Assembly: GCA_003695085.1 (NCBI GenBank)
Contig: RFIV01000337.1
Location: forward strand, 1-20,365
Reading direction: 5' to 3'
From: Gammaproteobacteria bacterium
GTDB taxonomy: Bacteria > Pseudomonadota > Gammaproteobacteria > Pseudomonadales > Oleiphilaceae
DNA: 20,365 nt
A program made the position numbers and the translations under genes. The notes under the pieces are model-generated. The model saw only the letters and a program-made list of their open reading frames with translations, ran no database searches and had not been told where the DNA came from. Shown piece by piece: positions 8,244-16,705 of this stretch. Every line of letters begins with the position of its first letter. The stretch's first letter is position 1.

Positions 8244-8278
8244 GGCACATTCCTTGGTTTTGTCGTTATGAATGCCGG

Positions 8279-8764
8279 TCAGCCTTCGAGCGACAACCGG
8301 ACGTTCACTTGCCCGGGTTGTCCGGCCTGATCTACTGTTATCTGACGCACATCGACGCCCGCTTGGGTCAGATCTGCCAGCCAGAGCACTACCTTATCAA
8401 AAGCAATTGCCTCAAGCCATACGTTGAGGCGGTTGTCACCTCGCGGCTCGAAACGCTTGAGCTCAATGCCATGTCGCCGTGCCTGACTATTGACACGCGA
8501 CAGCAGATTCCCCGTTTGTCCGGCAGGCTGACGCGCCAGTTGACGCACCCAGCCTTCCCGCTCCTTCATCCAGATATAATCTGCCCGCGCCTGCTCGGCG
8601 GCGGTGCGTGAGGCAGCCGCGTACTCAGCTGCCGGACGCCAGACAACTGCCCAGGCAAGAAAGATCAGGAGTGCAGCGCCCAATACCGTCAATGCTTTCT
8701 GATCCCGGTCGGACAGGCCTTCCCAATAGCGTTTTACGCCCTGAAACAGGCTTGTGGCCATCAT
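8279..8764 (-). CDS. gspM: type II secretion system protein GspM
   Basis: Bitopic inner-membrane protein of the T2SS assembly platform, 161 residues. A short cytoplasmic N-terminus (about 1-24, with DRDQKALTVLG just before the membrane segment) leads into one TM helix at about 25-44 (LTVLGAALLIFLAWAVVWRP). A helical linker follows, then a small periplasmic ferredoxin-like domain. GspM partners GspL, encoded just upstream; the genes overlap by 4 bases (ATGA). GGAGG lies 3 bases before the first ATG (8764) and 6 before the second (8761), so the second codon may be the real start; the product differs by one residue. GspM is poorly conserved in sequence, but position after gspL and topology make the call secure. 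Confidence 0.88.
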   Translation of the reverse strand: MMATSLFQGVKRYWEGLSDRDQKALTVLGAALLIFLAWAVVWRPAAEYAAASRTAAEQARADYIWMKEREGWVRQLARQPAGQTGNLLSRVNSQARRHGIELKRFEPRGDNRLNVWLEAIAFDKVVLWLADLTQAGVDVRQITVDQAGQPGQVNVRLSLEG

Positions 8765-9993
8765 GCACCTCCCCTTATCTTGAGCCGGCTGCGCACGCCT
8801 TCCGATTCACGCACGGCCGACCCGATATCCACCTGGTAGCCCGCCCTGGCCAGTCCATCACGAATTTGCTCCAGGTCTGCAAGTGCGGGTGCGGTCACTT
8901 CCAGTGCGAGCTCATTTCGCTCTTCACTGAATTGCAGACTGTTGACGCGTACTTTCTCGCGTCCACCGATGTGCTGGGCGGCCGCCTGCAGGACAGGCAG
9001 GAAGCCTTCTGATTGCTGGCCTGACATCGCCTGCCGCAGTTTGGATTCAAGCTGTTTGCGAGGGCTGGCGAGCATCCTGGCGCCCGGGAACCATGATTGG
9101 TAGAGACTCTTTTGCTGTGTGAGATAGCGTTCGGCCTGCTTCTGGTAATAATAGCCTTCTGCCACATTCAACGTGACACTCAGGAGCCACCCGACCACCA
9201 GGACGGCGGCTACCGGTTTCCAGATTTGCAGCATCCGGCTGGATTCGGCCTGGCTGACAGCAAACTCCCCCCGACAAAGATTGATGGCGGAATGTGTCTC
9301 TGAAAGAACATGGCGCGCCAGCCACTCGAACAACTCACCCGAATAGCCCTGGGTATGAATGTCTATCTGTGAAATCTGCCCCAACTGCGCCGTCAGCAAG
9401 GACGGATCCTCATCCTCGGGGTGAAGGAGCCTGACCTTGAGGCCCTCAAGATACGGCTCCAGCCTTGACAGTGCACTGAGCGGGATCACGCCACACAGAC
9501 CTGAACGGTCGATACGAAAGTACAAGGCCTTGTCACTGGCAGCCAACACCGCTTCCCCCGGCTCGGCGGGCAGAACATCTGCCTCGCTGACCACCTCAAC
9601 GAGCCTGGCCCCGAGATGGCTGGCCAGCGCCACGCACGCTTCCATTTGCGCACGGGAGACCACTCGTACCGGCACCGCACCAGTTTCCAGACGCCGGCCC
9701 CATGCGAAATGGCAGTTCTCCAGGTCCTCGGCCAGGTCATCTTCTACCGAGTTCGGAATGATGCGCTCCAGCAAACGCGTTTGTCGCGCGGGTATCTGCG
9801 GTGCCAGAGACAGCACTTTTTCGGCAGGTAACAGGACATGCATCCGGATTCTTGCCTGCGCATACTGAAGCAGCAGCGTTTCCAGAGCTTCGGTCGTCCC
9901 TTTTCCGGTCTCCATGTCAGTCAGATCCGATGATGCCAGCAACCATTCCAGTTGGCCGTCAACATCGGGCCGGACAATCAGTTCAAGTAGCAT
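8761..9993 (-). CDS. gspL: type II secretion system protein GspL
   Basis: Inner-membrane protein of 410 residues that docks the GspE ATPase to the membrane and binds GspM. The N-terminal cytoplasmic actin-like domain covers about 1-240 (VLLPAEKVLSLAPQIPARQT, then IIPNSVEDDLAEDLENCHFAWG, a typical GspL block). One TM helix lies at about 258-278. The periplasmic ferredoxin-like domain occupies roughly 325-408 (VNSLQFSEERNELALEVTAP). The start is set by a TGAGG 7 bases upstream that overlaps the gspK stop. Length and domain order are normal for the family. Confidence 0.92.
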   Translation of the reverse strand: MLLELIVRPDVDGQLEWLLASSDLTDMETGKGTTEALETLLLQYAQARIRMHVLLPAEKVLSLAPQIPARQTRLLERIIPNSVEDDLAEDLENCHFAWGRRLETGAVPVRVVSRAQMEACVALASHLGARLVEVVSEADVLPAEPGEAVLAASDKALYFRIDRSGLCGVIPLSALSRLEPYLEGLKVRLLHPEDEDPSLLTAQLGQISQIDIHTQGYSGELFEWLARHVLSETHSAINLCRGEFAVSQAESSRMLQIWKPVAAVLVVGWLLSVTLNVAEGYYYQKQAERYLTQQKSLYQSWFPGARMLASPRKQLESKLRQAMSGQQSEGFLPVLQAAAQHIGGREKVRVNSLQFSEERNELALEVTAPALADLEQIRDGLARAGYQVDIGSAVRESEGVRSRLKIRGGA

Positions 9994-10001
9994 AATCTGC
10001 C

Positions 10002-10997
10002 TCAGTTCACCTCGACGGTGCTCTTGTCAATTGTAAACCGTTTTCCGAAGTCACGCCGGACAGTTGTCATCTTACCTTTGCTATCCCGGTAAATCAGCGA
10101 CTGAAGTCTGACAATCCGGTCATCAAAGTGCACCTTGACCCTCAGGCGAAAGTAATTCGAACGCACGGTCAGCCCGCTTTCCCCCAGCCCCAAACCAGCC
10201 AACGCATCTTCGGCGAGGAAGGACTGGACATCCTTGAAAGGCGTGTCCTTTCTGACCTTGATGAGGGCATCGGCCTTTCCCGCATCGATACCCGGATGGA
10301 GGCTCATCAATACTTCACGTGGCGCCATATTGACATTCAGGGAGAATGTCGCTGTCGGCAGAACACTCAGCACCCTGGACAGCTTGTCGAAATCCTCTTC
10401 GGTCATCCCGTCAATGAGCCAGAGTTCGGAAAGGTCATTAAACGGTCCATTGGCCGCACGATAGGGCGGCTCCTTGAGCAGGTAGGTTTCATCTTCTGCC
10501 CCCTTGAACTGATAGATTTCCTCGTCCGCATCCATCCAGTCGACAAACTTCTCGGCATTGAGTTCCGGGGAGATATCAAGCAAGGACAGCAGACGCCTGA
10601 ACTGATTGAGTGCGACAGTATTCACAACTGATTCACCCTGTGCGTTCCGACTTACGAGTGAATTGATATTGAACCGGCCCTGCATGTCATCAATCTGGCC
10701 TTCAAGGCCTGCATAGGTCGTGAGCGGAATGCGTATGGCGCCTTGTGCCCAGGTTTCGTCCGGGGCATCCACAAAAGCATTGTCTCGTTTGTCCTGATCC
10801 CAGTCCGCGTACAGGATCTCTCGTGCATAGCTTTCGGCCGCATAGGCCAGATGCTGCGCCTGTTCGCGAAAGGCATAATGTCCCGTGCGCTTGATTGTCA
10901 GCGCTGTTCTGGACTCCATGCTGACGGCCACAATCGTCACCAGTGCCGTGATCAGGAGCACCAGTATCAGCGCCATCCCGCCTTGCTTTTGCTTCAC
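10002..10997 (-). CDS. gspK: type II secretion minor pseudopilin GspK
   Basis: Largest minor pseudopilin, 331 residues, expected at the tip of the T2SS pseudopilus in complex with GspI and GspJ. It has the class III signal pattern KQKQGG followed by MALILVLLITALVTIVAVSM, with predicted prepilin peptidase cleavage after Gly7. As usual for GspK, the mature protein lacks Glu at position 5. The large alpha-helical insert domain contains DMQGRFNINSL and FVDWMDADEE, blocks typical of GspK. The start is GTG at 10997, overlapping the gspJ stop (GTGA) and preceded by a strong GAGGGG. Confidence 0.93.
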   Translation of the reverse strand: MKQKQGGMALILVLLITALVTIVAVSMESRTALTIKRTGHYAFREQAQHLAYAAESYAREILYADWDQDKRDNAFVDAPDETWAQGAIRIPLTTYAGLEGQIDDMQGRFNINSLVSRNAQGESVVNTVALNQFRRLLSLLDISPELNAEKFVDWMDADEEIYQFKGAEDETYLLKEPPYRAANGPFNDLSELWLIDGMTEEDFDKLSRVLSVLPTATFSLNVNMAPREVLMSLHPGIDAGKADALIKVRKDTPFKDVQSFLAEDALAGLGLGESGLTVRSNYFRLRVKVHFDDRIVRLQSLIYRDSKGKMTTVRRDFGKRFTIDKSTVEVN

Positions 10998-11668
10998 CCC
11001 TCGCCCCCCTCACCTTCTGGTGGCGAAGTGGCGGGAGCGGCTTCGGGCACCCGTCCGGCCGGCACTTCGATCAGGCGCGTGATGCGGCCAAAAACCTTTG
11101 TTTCCAGTGTGAATGACACGGCTCGAGGCAGGATACTGGCGTCCTCTCCGGAGTCTCCTGCGGACTGAAGAAGTGCCTGAGAGGGCCAGTCTTCATGCCA
11201 CGTGCCCTCCTCGTCCATGAAGCGCACTTCAAACTCCGAAACACCCCCCAGAAGCTTCTGCTCTCTGGGCAAGGTATCCTGAGCGCGATCGAGCACCCGC
11301 CAGTATTTTCGATAGAGTGTGTCATCCTTGAACTGCCAGGCTACACGCTGCAATTCGCTTCTTCTGCCCCCGGCATAATTGGTCCAGCCGGTACGCGTCA
11401 GTTCGACGGTATACAGAATGTTGCGCGAGCTCATGCTGTACAGGGGTTCGCCATACTCACCGCGAACGACCCGCGGCACGGCTTGTGACAAATCAGTTTC
11501 CAGCCAGGCGACGGTGCGCTGGAGCGCCTCGAATTGTGCAGAGCGTGCTTTCATGGCCTGTTCGGCGCGCGTTGCCTGATCAAAGAGATAGTAGGCCCCC
11601 ATCCCAATGATTGCCGTGATTGCGACAGCCAGCAGTACCTCCAGCAACGTAAATCCGTGTGCTCTCAT
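10994..11668 (-). CDS. gspJ: type II secretion minor pseudopilin GspJ
   Basis: Minor pseudopilin of 224 residues. The prepilin signal MRAHG is cut before FTLLEVLLAVAITAIIGMGA, giving a mature protein with Glu5 and a hydrophobic N-terminal helix. The following globular region includes LQRTVAWLETDLSQAVPR and the RREQ-like segment TLPREQKLLGGVSEFEVRF seen in GspJ proteins. It shares one base with gspI (TGATG) and overlaps gspK by 4 bases. The C-terminus is Gly/Glu-rich (PPEGEGGEG), because these codons also form the ribosome-binding site of gspK. Confidence 0.92.
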   Translation of the reverse strand: MRAHGFTLLEVLLAVAITAIIGMGAYYLFDQATRAEQAMKARSAQFEALQRTVAWLETDLSQAVPRVVRGEYGEPLYSMSSRNILYTVELTRTGWTNYAGGRRSELQRVAWQFKDDTLYRKYWRVLDRAQDTLPREQKLLGGVSEFEVRFMDEEGTWHEDWPSQALLQSAGDSGEDASILPRAVSFTLETKVFGRITRLIEVPAGRVPEAAPATSPPEGEGGEG

Positions 11669-12042
11669 CAGTGGGTTCCTGCATAGCCGGTCACGACTGC
11701 CACCTGTTCCGGCTCACGGCCTGTTTCATCCGTGCTCACGGTCACACGGATTTCCTTGATGAACGGGTTGGGGGTCGCGACAACCTCGCGTACGACCTTC
11801 CACTTTCGTCCACCCATCGATTGCTGTTCGGTCTTCCGGCCGGTCTGGAGTGTTTTCTGCAGCCGGGCGTCCGTGATGGCATTGGCTGCGAGCCACTGAG
11901 CCAGCATTTTTGACTCCAGAGTGCCCTGGCGCTGAATGGCGGATGAGGTGCTTTTCATGACCGTGGCCGCAACAAGACTGAAAATCAGCAGCGCGACCAT
12001 GACCTCGATCAGCGTGAAGCCGTCTTCCTGCAACCTAGGCAT
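11668..12042 (-). CDS. gspI: type II secretion minor pseudopilin GspI
   Basis: Minor pseudopilin of 124 residues, thought to start assembly of the pseudopilus tip with GspJ and GspK. The prepilin site is EDG followed by FTLIEVMVALLIFSLVAATV, with Glu5 present. The short C-terminal domain contains LAQWLAANAITDARL, a typical GspI block (family pattern AxWVAxNxL). The first 8 bases overlap the end of gspH. Length is normal for the family. Confidence 0.93.
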   Translation of the reverse strand: MPRLQEDGFTLIEVMVALLIFSLVAATVMKSTSSAIQRQGTLESKMLAQWLAANAITDARLQKTLQTGRKTEQQSMGGRKWKVVREVVATPNPFIKEIRVTVSTDETGREPEQVAVVTGYAGTH

Positions 12043-12583
12043 CCGGCTCTTCTCCGCTGGACATGACTACCGCGCTGAAACCGTCGCCTTTCAGAGTGAG
12101 TGTGTAGGGCGCTTCCGTGCCCGTTGCAGGCAGACTGAGACTGAGTTGAAAGGGCGTATACTCTCCTCCGGGTGTGAAGATGATCTGGGGCTGAAACGTC
12201 TCTTTCTCCGACTTGCCACTTTCCTTTTTCAGCACGAACGCCACTTCATCGTTGGTCAGTTCTATCTGTGCCCATTCCGGGAACTCACCGGAGCCGATGC
12301 CTGACAGGCTCACCGGTTGCCAGTTCAGTGCCTCCTCGTCCAGCTCCCGGAACTCGAAACGCCGCCCTTCCTGCAGGGCAAACCCAAACACCTTGCCGGC
12401 GAAGACGCTTTCATCACGCATCAGATTGAAGCGATTGAGCATCTGCTCTGTCTCCTGTGCCAGCAGCCGCCTTTCGCGATTGCCGCCCACCACCAGAGAT
12501 ACAGCGCCGGCCAGCAGGCCCACGATCACCAGGACCACCAGGATCTCGATCAACGTGAAGCCACGCAGGCTTTTGGCCTTCAT
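12035..12583 (-). CDS. gspH: type II secretion minor pseudopilin GspH
   Basis: Minor pseudopilin of 182 residues linking the tip complex to the GspG fibre. The prepilin signal MKAKSLRG is followed by FTLIEILVVLVIVGLLAGAV with Glu5. The helix continues into ETEQMLNRFNLMRDESVFAGK, matching the LxxLLxLARDEAIxxG pattern of GspH, then a beta-rich C-terminal domain. It overlaps gspI by 8 bases and shares one base with gspG (TGATG). Confidence 0.92.
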   Translation of the reverse strand: MKAKSLRGFTLIEILVVLVIVGLLAGAVSLVVGGNRERRLLAQETEQMLNRFNLMRDESVFAGKVFGFALQEGRRFEFRELDEEALNWQPVSLSGIGSGEFPEWAQIELTNDEVAFVLKKESGKSEKETFQPQIIFTPGGEYTPFQLSLSLPATGTEAPYTLTLKGDGFSAVVMSSGEEPDA

Positions 12584-13014
12584 CAGTCGTTAAGATTCCA
12601 GTTGCCTATATCGGCCGCGTCGCCTTCACCGCCTTCCTTGCCATCCGCGCCCAGCGTGTAAAGGTCATAAGGGCCGTGCGTACCCGGATTGAGGTACTGG
12701 TAGGGATTGCCCCAGGGATCCTTGGGCAGGCTCTTGATGTAGCCGCCGGGATTCCAGTTCTTGGGTTCCGGAAAACCCGAAGGTTTGGTTACCAGCGCTT
12801 CAAGCCCCTGATCCGTCGAGGGGTAGCTGAAGTTATCCAGCTTGTACATGTCGAGCGCATTGGAAAGATTGCGGATGTCCGTCTTGGCCACGGTGATCTT
12901 GGCCTGATCTGCGCGTCCCAGAATGTTGGGTGCAACCGCCGCAATCAGCAGCCCGAGTATGACCATGACCACCATGATTTCAATCAGCGTGAAACCGCTC
13001 TGCTTGATTTTCAT
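12583..13014 (-). CDS. gspG: type II secretion major pseudopilin GspG
   Basis: Main subunit of the T2SS pseudopilus, 143 residues. The prepilin signal MKIKQSG is followed by FTLIEIMVVMVILGLLIAAVAPN with Glu5, then the family-specific segments ALDMYKLDNFSYPSTDQGLEAL and LPKDPWGNPYQYLNPG. The C-terminal GADGKEGGEGDAADIGNW is the conserved calcium-binding loop. A 35-base AT-rich gap separates it from gspF, the only such gap between gspE and gspK. A weak AAGG lies about 12 bases upstream of the ATG. Confidence 0.96.
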   Translation of the reverse strand: MKIKQSGFTLIEIMVVMVILGLLIAAVAPNILGRADQAKITVAKTDIRNLSNALDMYKLDNFSYPSTDQGLEALVTKPSGFPEPKNWNPGGYIKSLPKDPWGNPYQYLNPGTHGPYDLYTLGADGKEGGEGDAADIGNWNLND

Positions 13015-13049
13015 AGAGTTAATACCTTTTCCTAATGTTATTTGTAATC

Positions 13050-14261
13050 TTATCCCACCAGGTTGCTCATGTTGAGAATGGGCAGCATGATGGCCAGAAC
13101 AATAATGAGTACCACTCCCCCCATCAGCAGAAGCATGAGTGGCTCGAACAGCCCCACCAGTGTGGCAATCAATGCCTGCATTTCTGTTTCCTGAGCGTGT
13201 GCCGTCCGCTCCAGCATCTGATCCAGCTCTCCGGACGCTTCACCACTCGCGATCATGTGCAACATGAGCGGTGGAAAGTATCCCGTCTGCTCGAGTGCGG
13301 TATGAAGCGCACCGCCCTCCCGAACACTTTGAGTCGCACTCTCCAGGGCTTCCCGGAGGCAGAGATTGCTCAACACCTGACCGGCAATCTTCATGGCGTC
13401 GACCAAGGGGACACCGCTGCTGTTGAGAATGGCCAGTGTGCTGGTAAAACGCGCTGTATTGGTGCCCCGCACAAAGCGGCCAATAAAGGGTGCTACCAAC
13501 AGAAGATGGTGAACCTGAAATCTGAAATCCGGATTGCGCAACGCAACCCGAAAACCGACCAGGGCAATTATCAGCACAGTCAGGGCAATCAGACCGTAAT
13601 CGGTGACCCAGTTGCTGAGCGCCAGGATGACTTGCGTGAGCGGTGGCAGCGGCTGGCCTTGCTGAACAAAAACCTTGATGATATCCGGCACCACGTATCC
13701 CAGCAGAAAACCGACAATGGCAATCGCCACCACCGAAAGAATGATGGGATAGATGGCTGCCAGCTGAATTTTACTGCGCGCAGCCTGCCGTTGTTCGGTG
13801 TAATCGGCCAGCTTGTTCAGCACCAGATCCAGATGGCCGGAGTGTTCGCCCGCCGCCACGGTTGCCCGATACATTTCCGGAAAGGCCGAGGGGTATTCTC
13901 CCAGGCTGTCTGCAAGAGGATAGCCTTCCAGCACTTTTGCGCGCACGGCCATCATCATGGAGCGGATGCGTGCCTTGTCCGACTGGCGCGCCAGTGCTCC
14001 CAGCGCCTCTTCGATCGGAATGCCGGACTGAACCAATGTCGCAAGCTGCCGGGTCAGTATTGCAAGGTCAGTCGCTGACAGTCCGCGACGCCCCAGTGAG
14101 AATCCTGTCCGGGACTGCTTCTCCTTCGCCTGCTCCACCTCAACAGGTGACAATCCCTGTTCACGCAAGCGTGTGCGTGCCTGGCGAGCGGAATCCGCTT
14201 CCAGAACGCCCTTGCGTTTCTTGCCTCGGTGATCAAGGGCCACATAGTCAAAAGCCGGCAT
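13050..14261 (-). CDS. gspF: type II secretion inner-membrane platform protein GspF
   Basis: Polytopic inner-membrane platform protein, 403 residues, that couples ATP hydrolysis by GspE to pseudopilus extension. It has two GspF (T2SSF) repeats. Repeat one begins LAILTRQLATLVQSGIPIEE (about 67-86); repeat two begins RFTSTLAILNSSGVPLVDAM (271-290). Three TM segments lie at about 165-192, 218-238 and 372-398. The N-terminal cytoplasmic domain starts MPAFDYVALDHRGKKRKGVL, as in most GspF. It follows gspE with a single base between stop and start (TGATATG). Confidence 0.95.
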   Translation of the reverse strand: MPAFDYVALDHRGKKRKGVLEADSARQARTRLREQGLSPVEVEQAKEKQSRTGFSLGRRGLSATDLAILTRQLATLVQSGIPIEEALGALARQSDKARIRSMMMAVRAKVLEGYPLADSLGEYPSAFPEMYRATVAAGEHSGHLDLVLNKLADYTEQRQAARSKIQLAAIYPIILSVVAIAIVGFLLGYVVPDIIKVFVQQGQPLPPLTQVILALSNWVTDYGLIALTVLIIALVGFRVALRNPDFRFQVHHLLLVAPFIGRFVRGTNTARFTSTLAILNSSGVPLVDAMKIAGQVLSNLCLREALESATQSVREGGALHTALEQTGYFPPLMLHMIASGEASGELDQMLERTAHAQETEMQALIATLVGLFEPLMLLLMGGVVLIIVLAIMLPILNMSNLVG

Positions 14262-14262
14262 A

Positions 14263-15753
14263 TCAATCCCTGTGTGTAACCCGCAGTACTTCTTCCACCG
14301 ATGTCAGCCCCTGCAGGATCTTTTTCACGCCGTCGGCATGAATGGACGGAGAGGACTTGCGGGCCACCTGTTCAAGTTCCAGTTCGCCGGCCTGCTTGTG
14401 AATGAGCTGGCGCATCTCGTCGTTGATTTCGATAATCTCGTAAATGCCCATGCGGCCGCGATACCCCAGCTGATTGCAATGCTCGCATCCGGTTGCCTTG
14501 TAGATCCTGGGTGGGTTCGCGGCATCCACGCCCAAAAAGGCGCACATTTCCGCGTCAGGTGTATAGAGCTCCTTGCATTCCGAGCACAAAACCCGCACCA
14601 GGCGCTGCGCCAACACGCCAATGAGACTGGACGAGATCAGAAACGGCTCGATACCCATGTCCACCATACGCGTGACGGCACCCACAGCAGTATTCGTATG
14701 CAGAGTCGAAAGCACCAGGTGGCCGGTCAAACTGGCCTGCACGGCAATCTCGGCCGTCTCGAGATCCCGGATTTCACCAATCATCACTACATCCGGGTCC
14801 TGTCGCAGGATTGCCCGAAGGCCTTTGGCAAACGTCATGCCCACTTTGGTGTTGACCTGAGTCTGACCGATACCGGGCAGGTTGTACTCGATCGGATCCT
14901 CAACGGTGAGAATGTTGCGGGATCTGTCATTGATTTCACTGATGGCCGAATAAAGCGTCGTGGTTTTACCAGACCCGGTGGGGCCCGTCACGAGAATAAT
15001 GCCATGCGGCCGGTTGATGAGCTTGCGAATCGTGTTGAGGTCACGCTCAGTCATGCCCAGCGACTCCAGGCGCAAACGCCCGGTCTGCTTTTCGAGCAAG
15101 CGCATGACGATACGCTCGCCATTGGCACTGGGCATGGTCGAGACCCGGATATCCACCTCCTTGCCCGCAACACGAAGCGATATCCGGCCATCCTGAGGAA
15201 TCCGCTTTTCCGCGATATCCAGCCGCGCCATGACCTTGATACGACTCACCAGCAAAGGCGCCAGCGTGCGCTTGGGTTTCACCACCTCACGCAAGACACC
15301 ATCTACCCGAAAACGCACCACCAGCTCGCGTTCGAAGGTCTCCACATGCACATCTGAGGCACCTGCCTTGACCGCCTGAGACAAGATGGCGTTGATCAGG
15401 CGGATAATGGGGGCGTCATCTTCCTGCTCCAGCAGATCTTCCGTTTCAGGAACTGAGTTGGCCAGAGAATTGAGATCGAGCTCATCTGTGATGCCCTCCG
15501 CGATCTGCATGGCATCTGAGCCATCACTCTGATATGCCTGATTCAGTGCCTGAGCAAACTCTTCTTCGCTGAAGGTATGCACGGGCAGCAGCGCTGACAC
15601 CTGCCGCTGCACCTCGAGAATTGCCGGCAGGGGCGTGTCGGGCCGGCTGACAATCTCGGCCTCCCCCGACTCTGATGCGCGCACGAACACACCGTGCCGC
15701 TTGGCGTAGGCAAATGGGAGACGCGTCAGCGCAGGTGTGTGTTGTCTGTCCAT
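14263..15753 (-). CDS. gspE: type II secretion ATPase GspE
   Basis: Cytoplasmic hexameric secretion ATPase, 496 residues. Domains: N-terminal N1E-like region (about 1-110) that binds GspL; N2E domain; catalytic domain from about 235. Walker A is GPTGSGKT at 257-264 (Lys263); the Asp box includes LTVEDPIEY; Walker B is DPDVVMIGEIRD; the His box is TGHLVLSTLHTN. A zinc-binding tetracysteine module (C390, C393, C423, C426) marks GspE apart from many PilB-type ATPases. The ATG has AGGA about 8 bases upstream. First gene of the minus-strand gspE-M operon; all catalytic motifs look intact. Confidence 0.96.
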   Translation of the reverse strand: MDRQHTPALTRLPFAYAKRHGVFVRASESGEAEIVSRPDTPLPAILEVQRQVSALLPVHTFSEEEFAQALNQAYQSDGSDAMQIAEGITDELDLNSLANSVPETEDLLEQEDDAPIIRLINAILSQAVKAGASDVHVETFERELVVRFRVDGVLREVVKPKRTLAPLLVSRIKVMARLDIAEKRIPQDGRISLRVAGKEVDIRVSTMPSANGERIVMRLLEKQTGRLRLESLGMTERDLNTIRKLINRPHGIILVTGPTGSGKTTTLYSAISEINDRSRNILTVEDPIEYNLPGIGQTQVNTKVGMTFAKGLRAILRQDPDVVMIGEIRDLETAEIAVQASLTGHLVLSTLHTNTAVGAVTRMVDMGIEPFLISSSLIGVLAQRLVRVLCSECKELYTPDAEMCAFLGVDAANPPRIYKATGCEHCNQLGYRGRMGIYEIIEINDEMRQLIHKQAGELELEQVARKSSPSIHADGVKKILQGLTSVEEVLRVTHRD

Positions 15754-15802
15754 GGCCGTTCCTGGTCTGTCAGATACTTCGACTTGCTATGCTGCAATAA
15801 AT

Positions 15803-15847
15803 ACGGATGCCTGTCACTCCCCAGTATGGCAGAGGGCATCCGTTTTT
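15803..15847 (+). terminator. Rho-independent-type hairpin between divergent gspE and gspC
   Basis: ACGGATGC (15803-15810) pairs with GCATCCGT (15836-15843), and CTGTC (15811-15815) pairs with GGCAG (15828-15832), leaving a 3-base bulge and a 12-base loop. Five T (15843-15847) follow on the plus strand. It lies inside the 182-base divergent promoter region, about 90 bases before gspC. It could block antisense transcription from gspE into gspC, or act as a leader attenuator if the gspC promoter is upstream of it. Read on the minus strand, the following bases are ATTTATT, so minus-strand activity would be weaker. Confidence 0.55.
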
Positions 15848-15935
15848 GCGGGCAGGCTAACATATTAATTTCAAATTACTTCCCAGAGTACCGAAAATCC
15901 ATTACCGTTCCCTCATCAACCGGATTTTTACCCAG

Positions 15936-16652
15936 ATGCCCATGCTCAACCGACTCCCTGCCAAAGCCTGGATTGTCACCGCCGTATTGATATGCGGTGC
16001 GGTCATTGGCATTCAGGCGTTTCAGTTCTGGACGCACTGGTCGGCCTGGAATGCACCTTCCCCGGTCAGAACACTTTCTCCGCCCGAGCAGAAACGTGTT
16101 CAGCCCAACGTCATTGTATCCCGACACCTTTTCGGGCAGCCCGTCAAGCAGGTTGCTGAGCCGGTTGTACCGGAAAACCTTCCGGAAACCCATCTTCGCC
16201 TGACACTCAGGGGGGTTGCCGATGGTACGGATAACGATATTGAGGGTGCACTGATCGAAGGACCGGACCGGCGCACGGACTTCTACCGAACTGGTGAGTC
16301 TCTGCCGGGCGGGGCTGTACTAAGGGACATCCGCTCCGACAGTGTCGTACTTGATCGCTCGGGCCGCCTCGAAACACTGTCGTTTCCGGAAGACACCGTA
16401 TCCGATGACAGCTTCGTAGTGGTCAGTGACGAAACAGACAGCGTCCAAGCCGAGAACGACGAAGGGGGCAGCGAGAATACCGACAGCGACACACTGCCTC
16501 CCCCCGAGGTCGTCACACAGGATCCCGATGCATTGGAAACCCTGCCCTCGGGGGATATACAAGGGTCTCCGGTCATTGACGAAAAGCGCCGGGAAGAAAT
16601 TCGCGAGAAACTTCGCAAGCTCAAGGCGCAAATCCAGGCACAAAGCCAGTAG
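15936..16652 (+). CDS. gspC: type II secretion system protein GspC
   Basis: Inner-membrane T2SS protein, 238 residues, that links the platform to the secretin GspD. One TM helix lies at about 12-30 (WIVTAVLICGAVIGIQAFQFW). The periplasmic HR domain spans about 57-152: VIVSRHLFG, then LRLTLRGVADGTDNDIEGALIE and SLPGGAVLRDIRSDSVVLDRSGRLETLSFP in family order. No PDZ domain follows. Instead there is an acidic low-complexity linker (about 153-212) and a short charged helix (216-237, EKRREEIREKLRKLKAQIQ), resembling the coiled-coil variant known for some GspC/XcpP. Start: ATG at 15936; a second ATG two codons on is equally possible and neither has a good Shine-Dalgarno. Divergent from gspE as in the xcp locus, but the next gene is not gspD. 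Confidence 0.9.
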   Translation: MPMLNRLPAKAWIVTAVLICGAVIGIQAFQFWTHWSAWNAPSPVRTLSPPEQKRVQPNVIVSRHLFGQPVKQVAEPVVPENLPETHLRLTLRGVADGTDNDIEGALIEGPDRRTDFYRTGESLPGGAVLRDIRSDSVVLDRSGRLETLSFPEDTVSDDSFVVVSDETDSVQAENDEGGSENTDSDTLPPPEVVTQDPDALETLPSGDIQGSPVIDEKRREEIREKLRKLKAQIQAQSQ

Positions 16653-16705
16653 CCCAGCGACATATTCGTCTATACTGACACTACCCCGCTGTAACTGGGT
16701 GCTAC

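Noticed and set aside
13015..13049. possible internal promoter for gspG in the AT-rich gap after gspF (TTACAA, 17 bases, TATTAA on the minus strand)
   Set aside because: The implied transcription start would fall on the gspG ATG, leaving no ribosome-binding site. AT-richness alone can explain the match.
13035..14078. 347-residue plus-strand open frame antisense to gspF
   Set aside because: The translation is rich in His, Gln and Cys without domain logic. The opposite strand encodes a complete GspF with conserved motifs. This is a codon-bias shadow.
14272..15357. 361-residue plus-strand open frame antisense to gspE
   Set aside because: Lies wholly inside gspE, whose Walker and zinc motifs are intact. 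No recognisable motif or ribosome-binding site on the plus strand.
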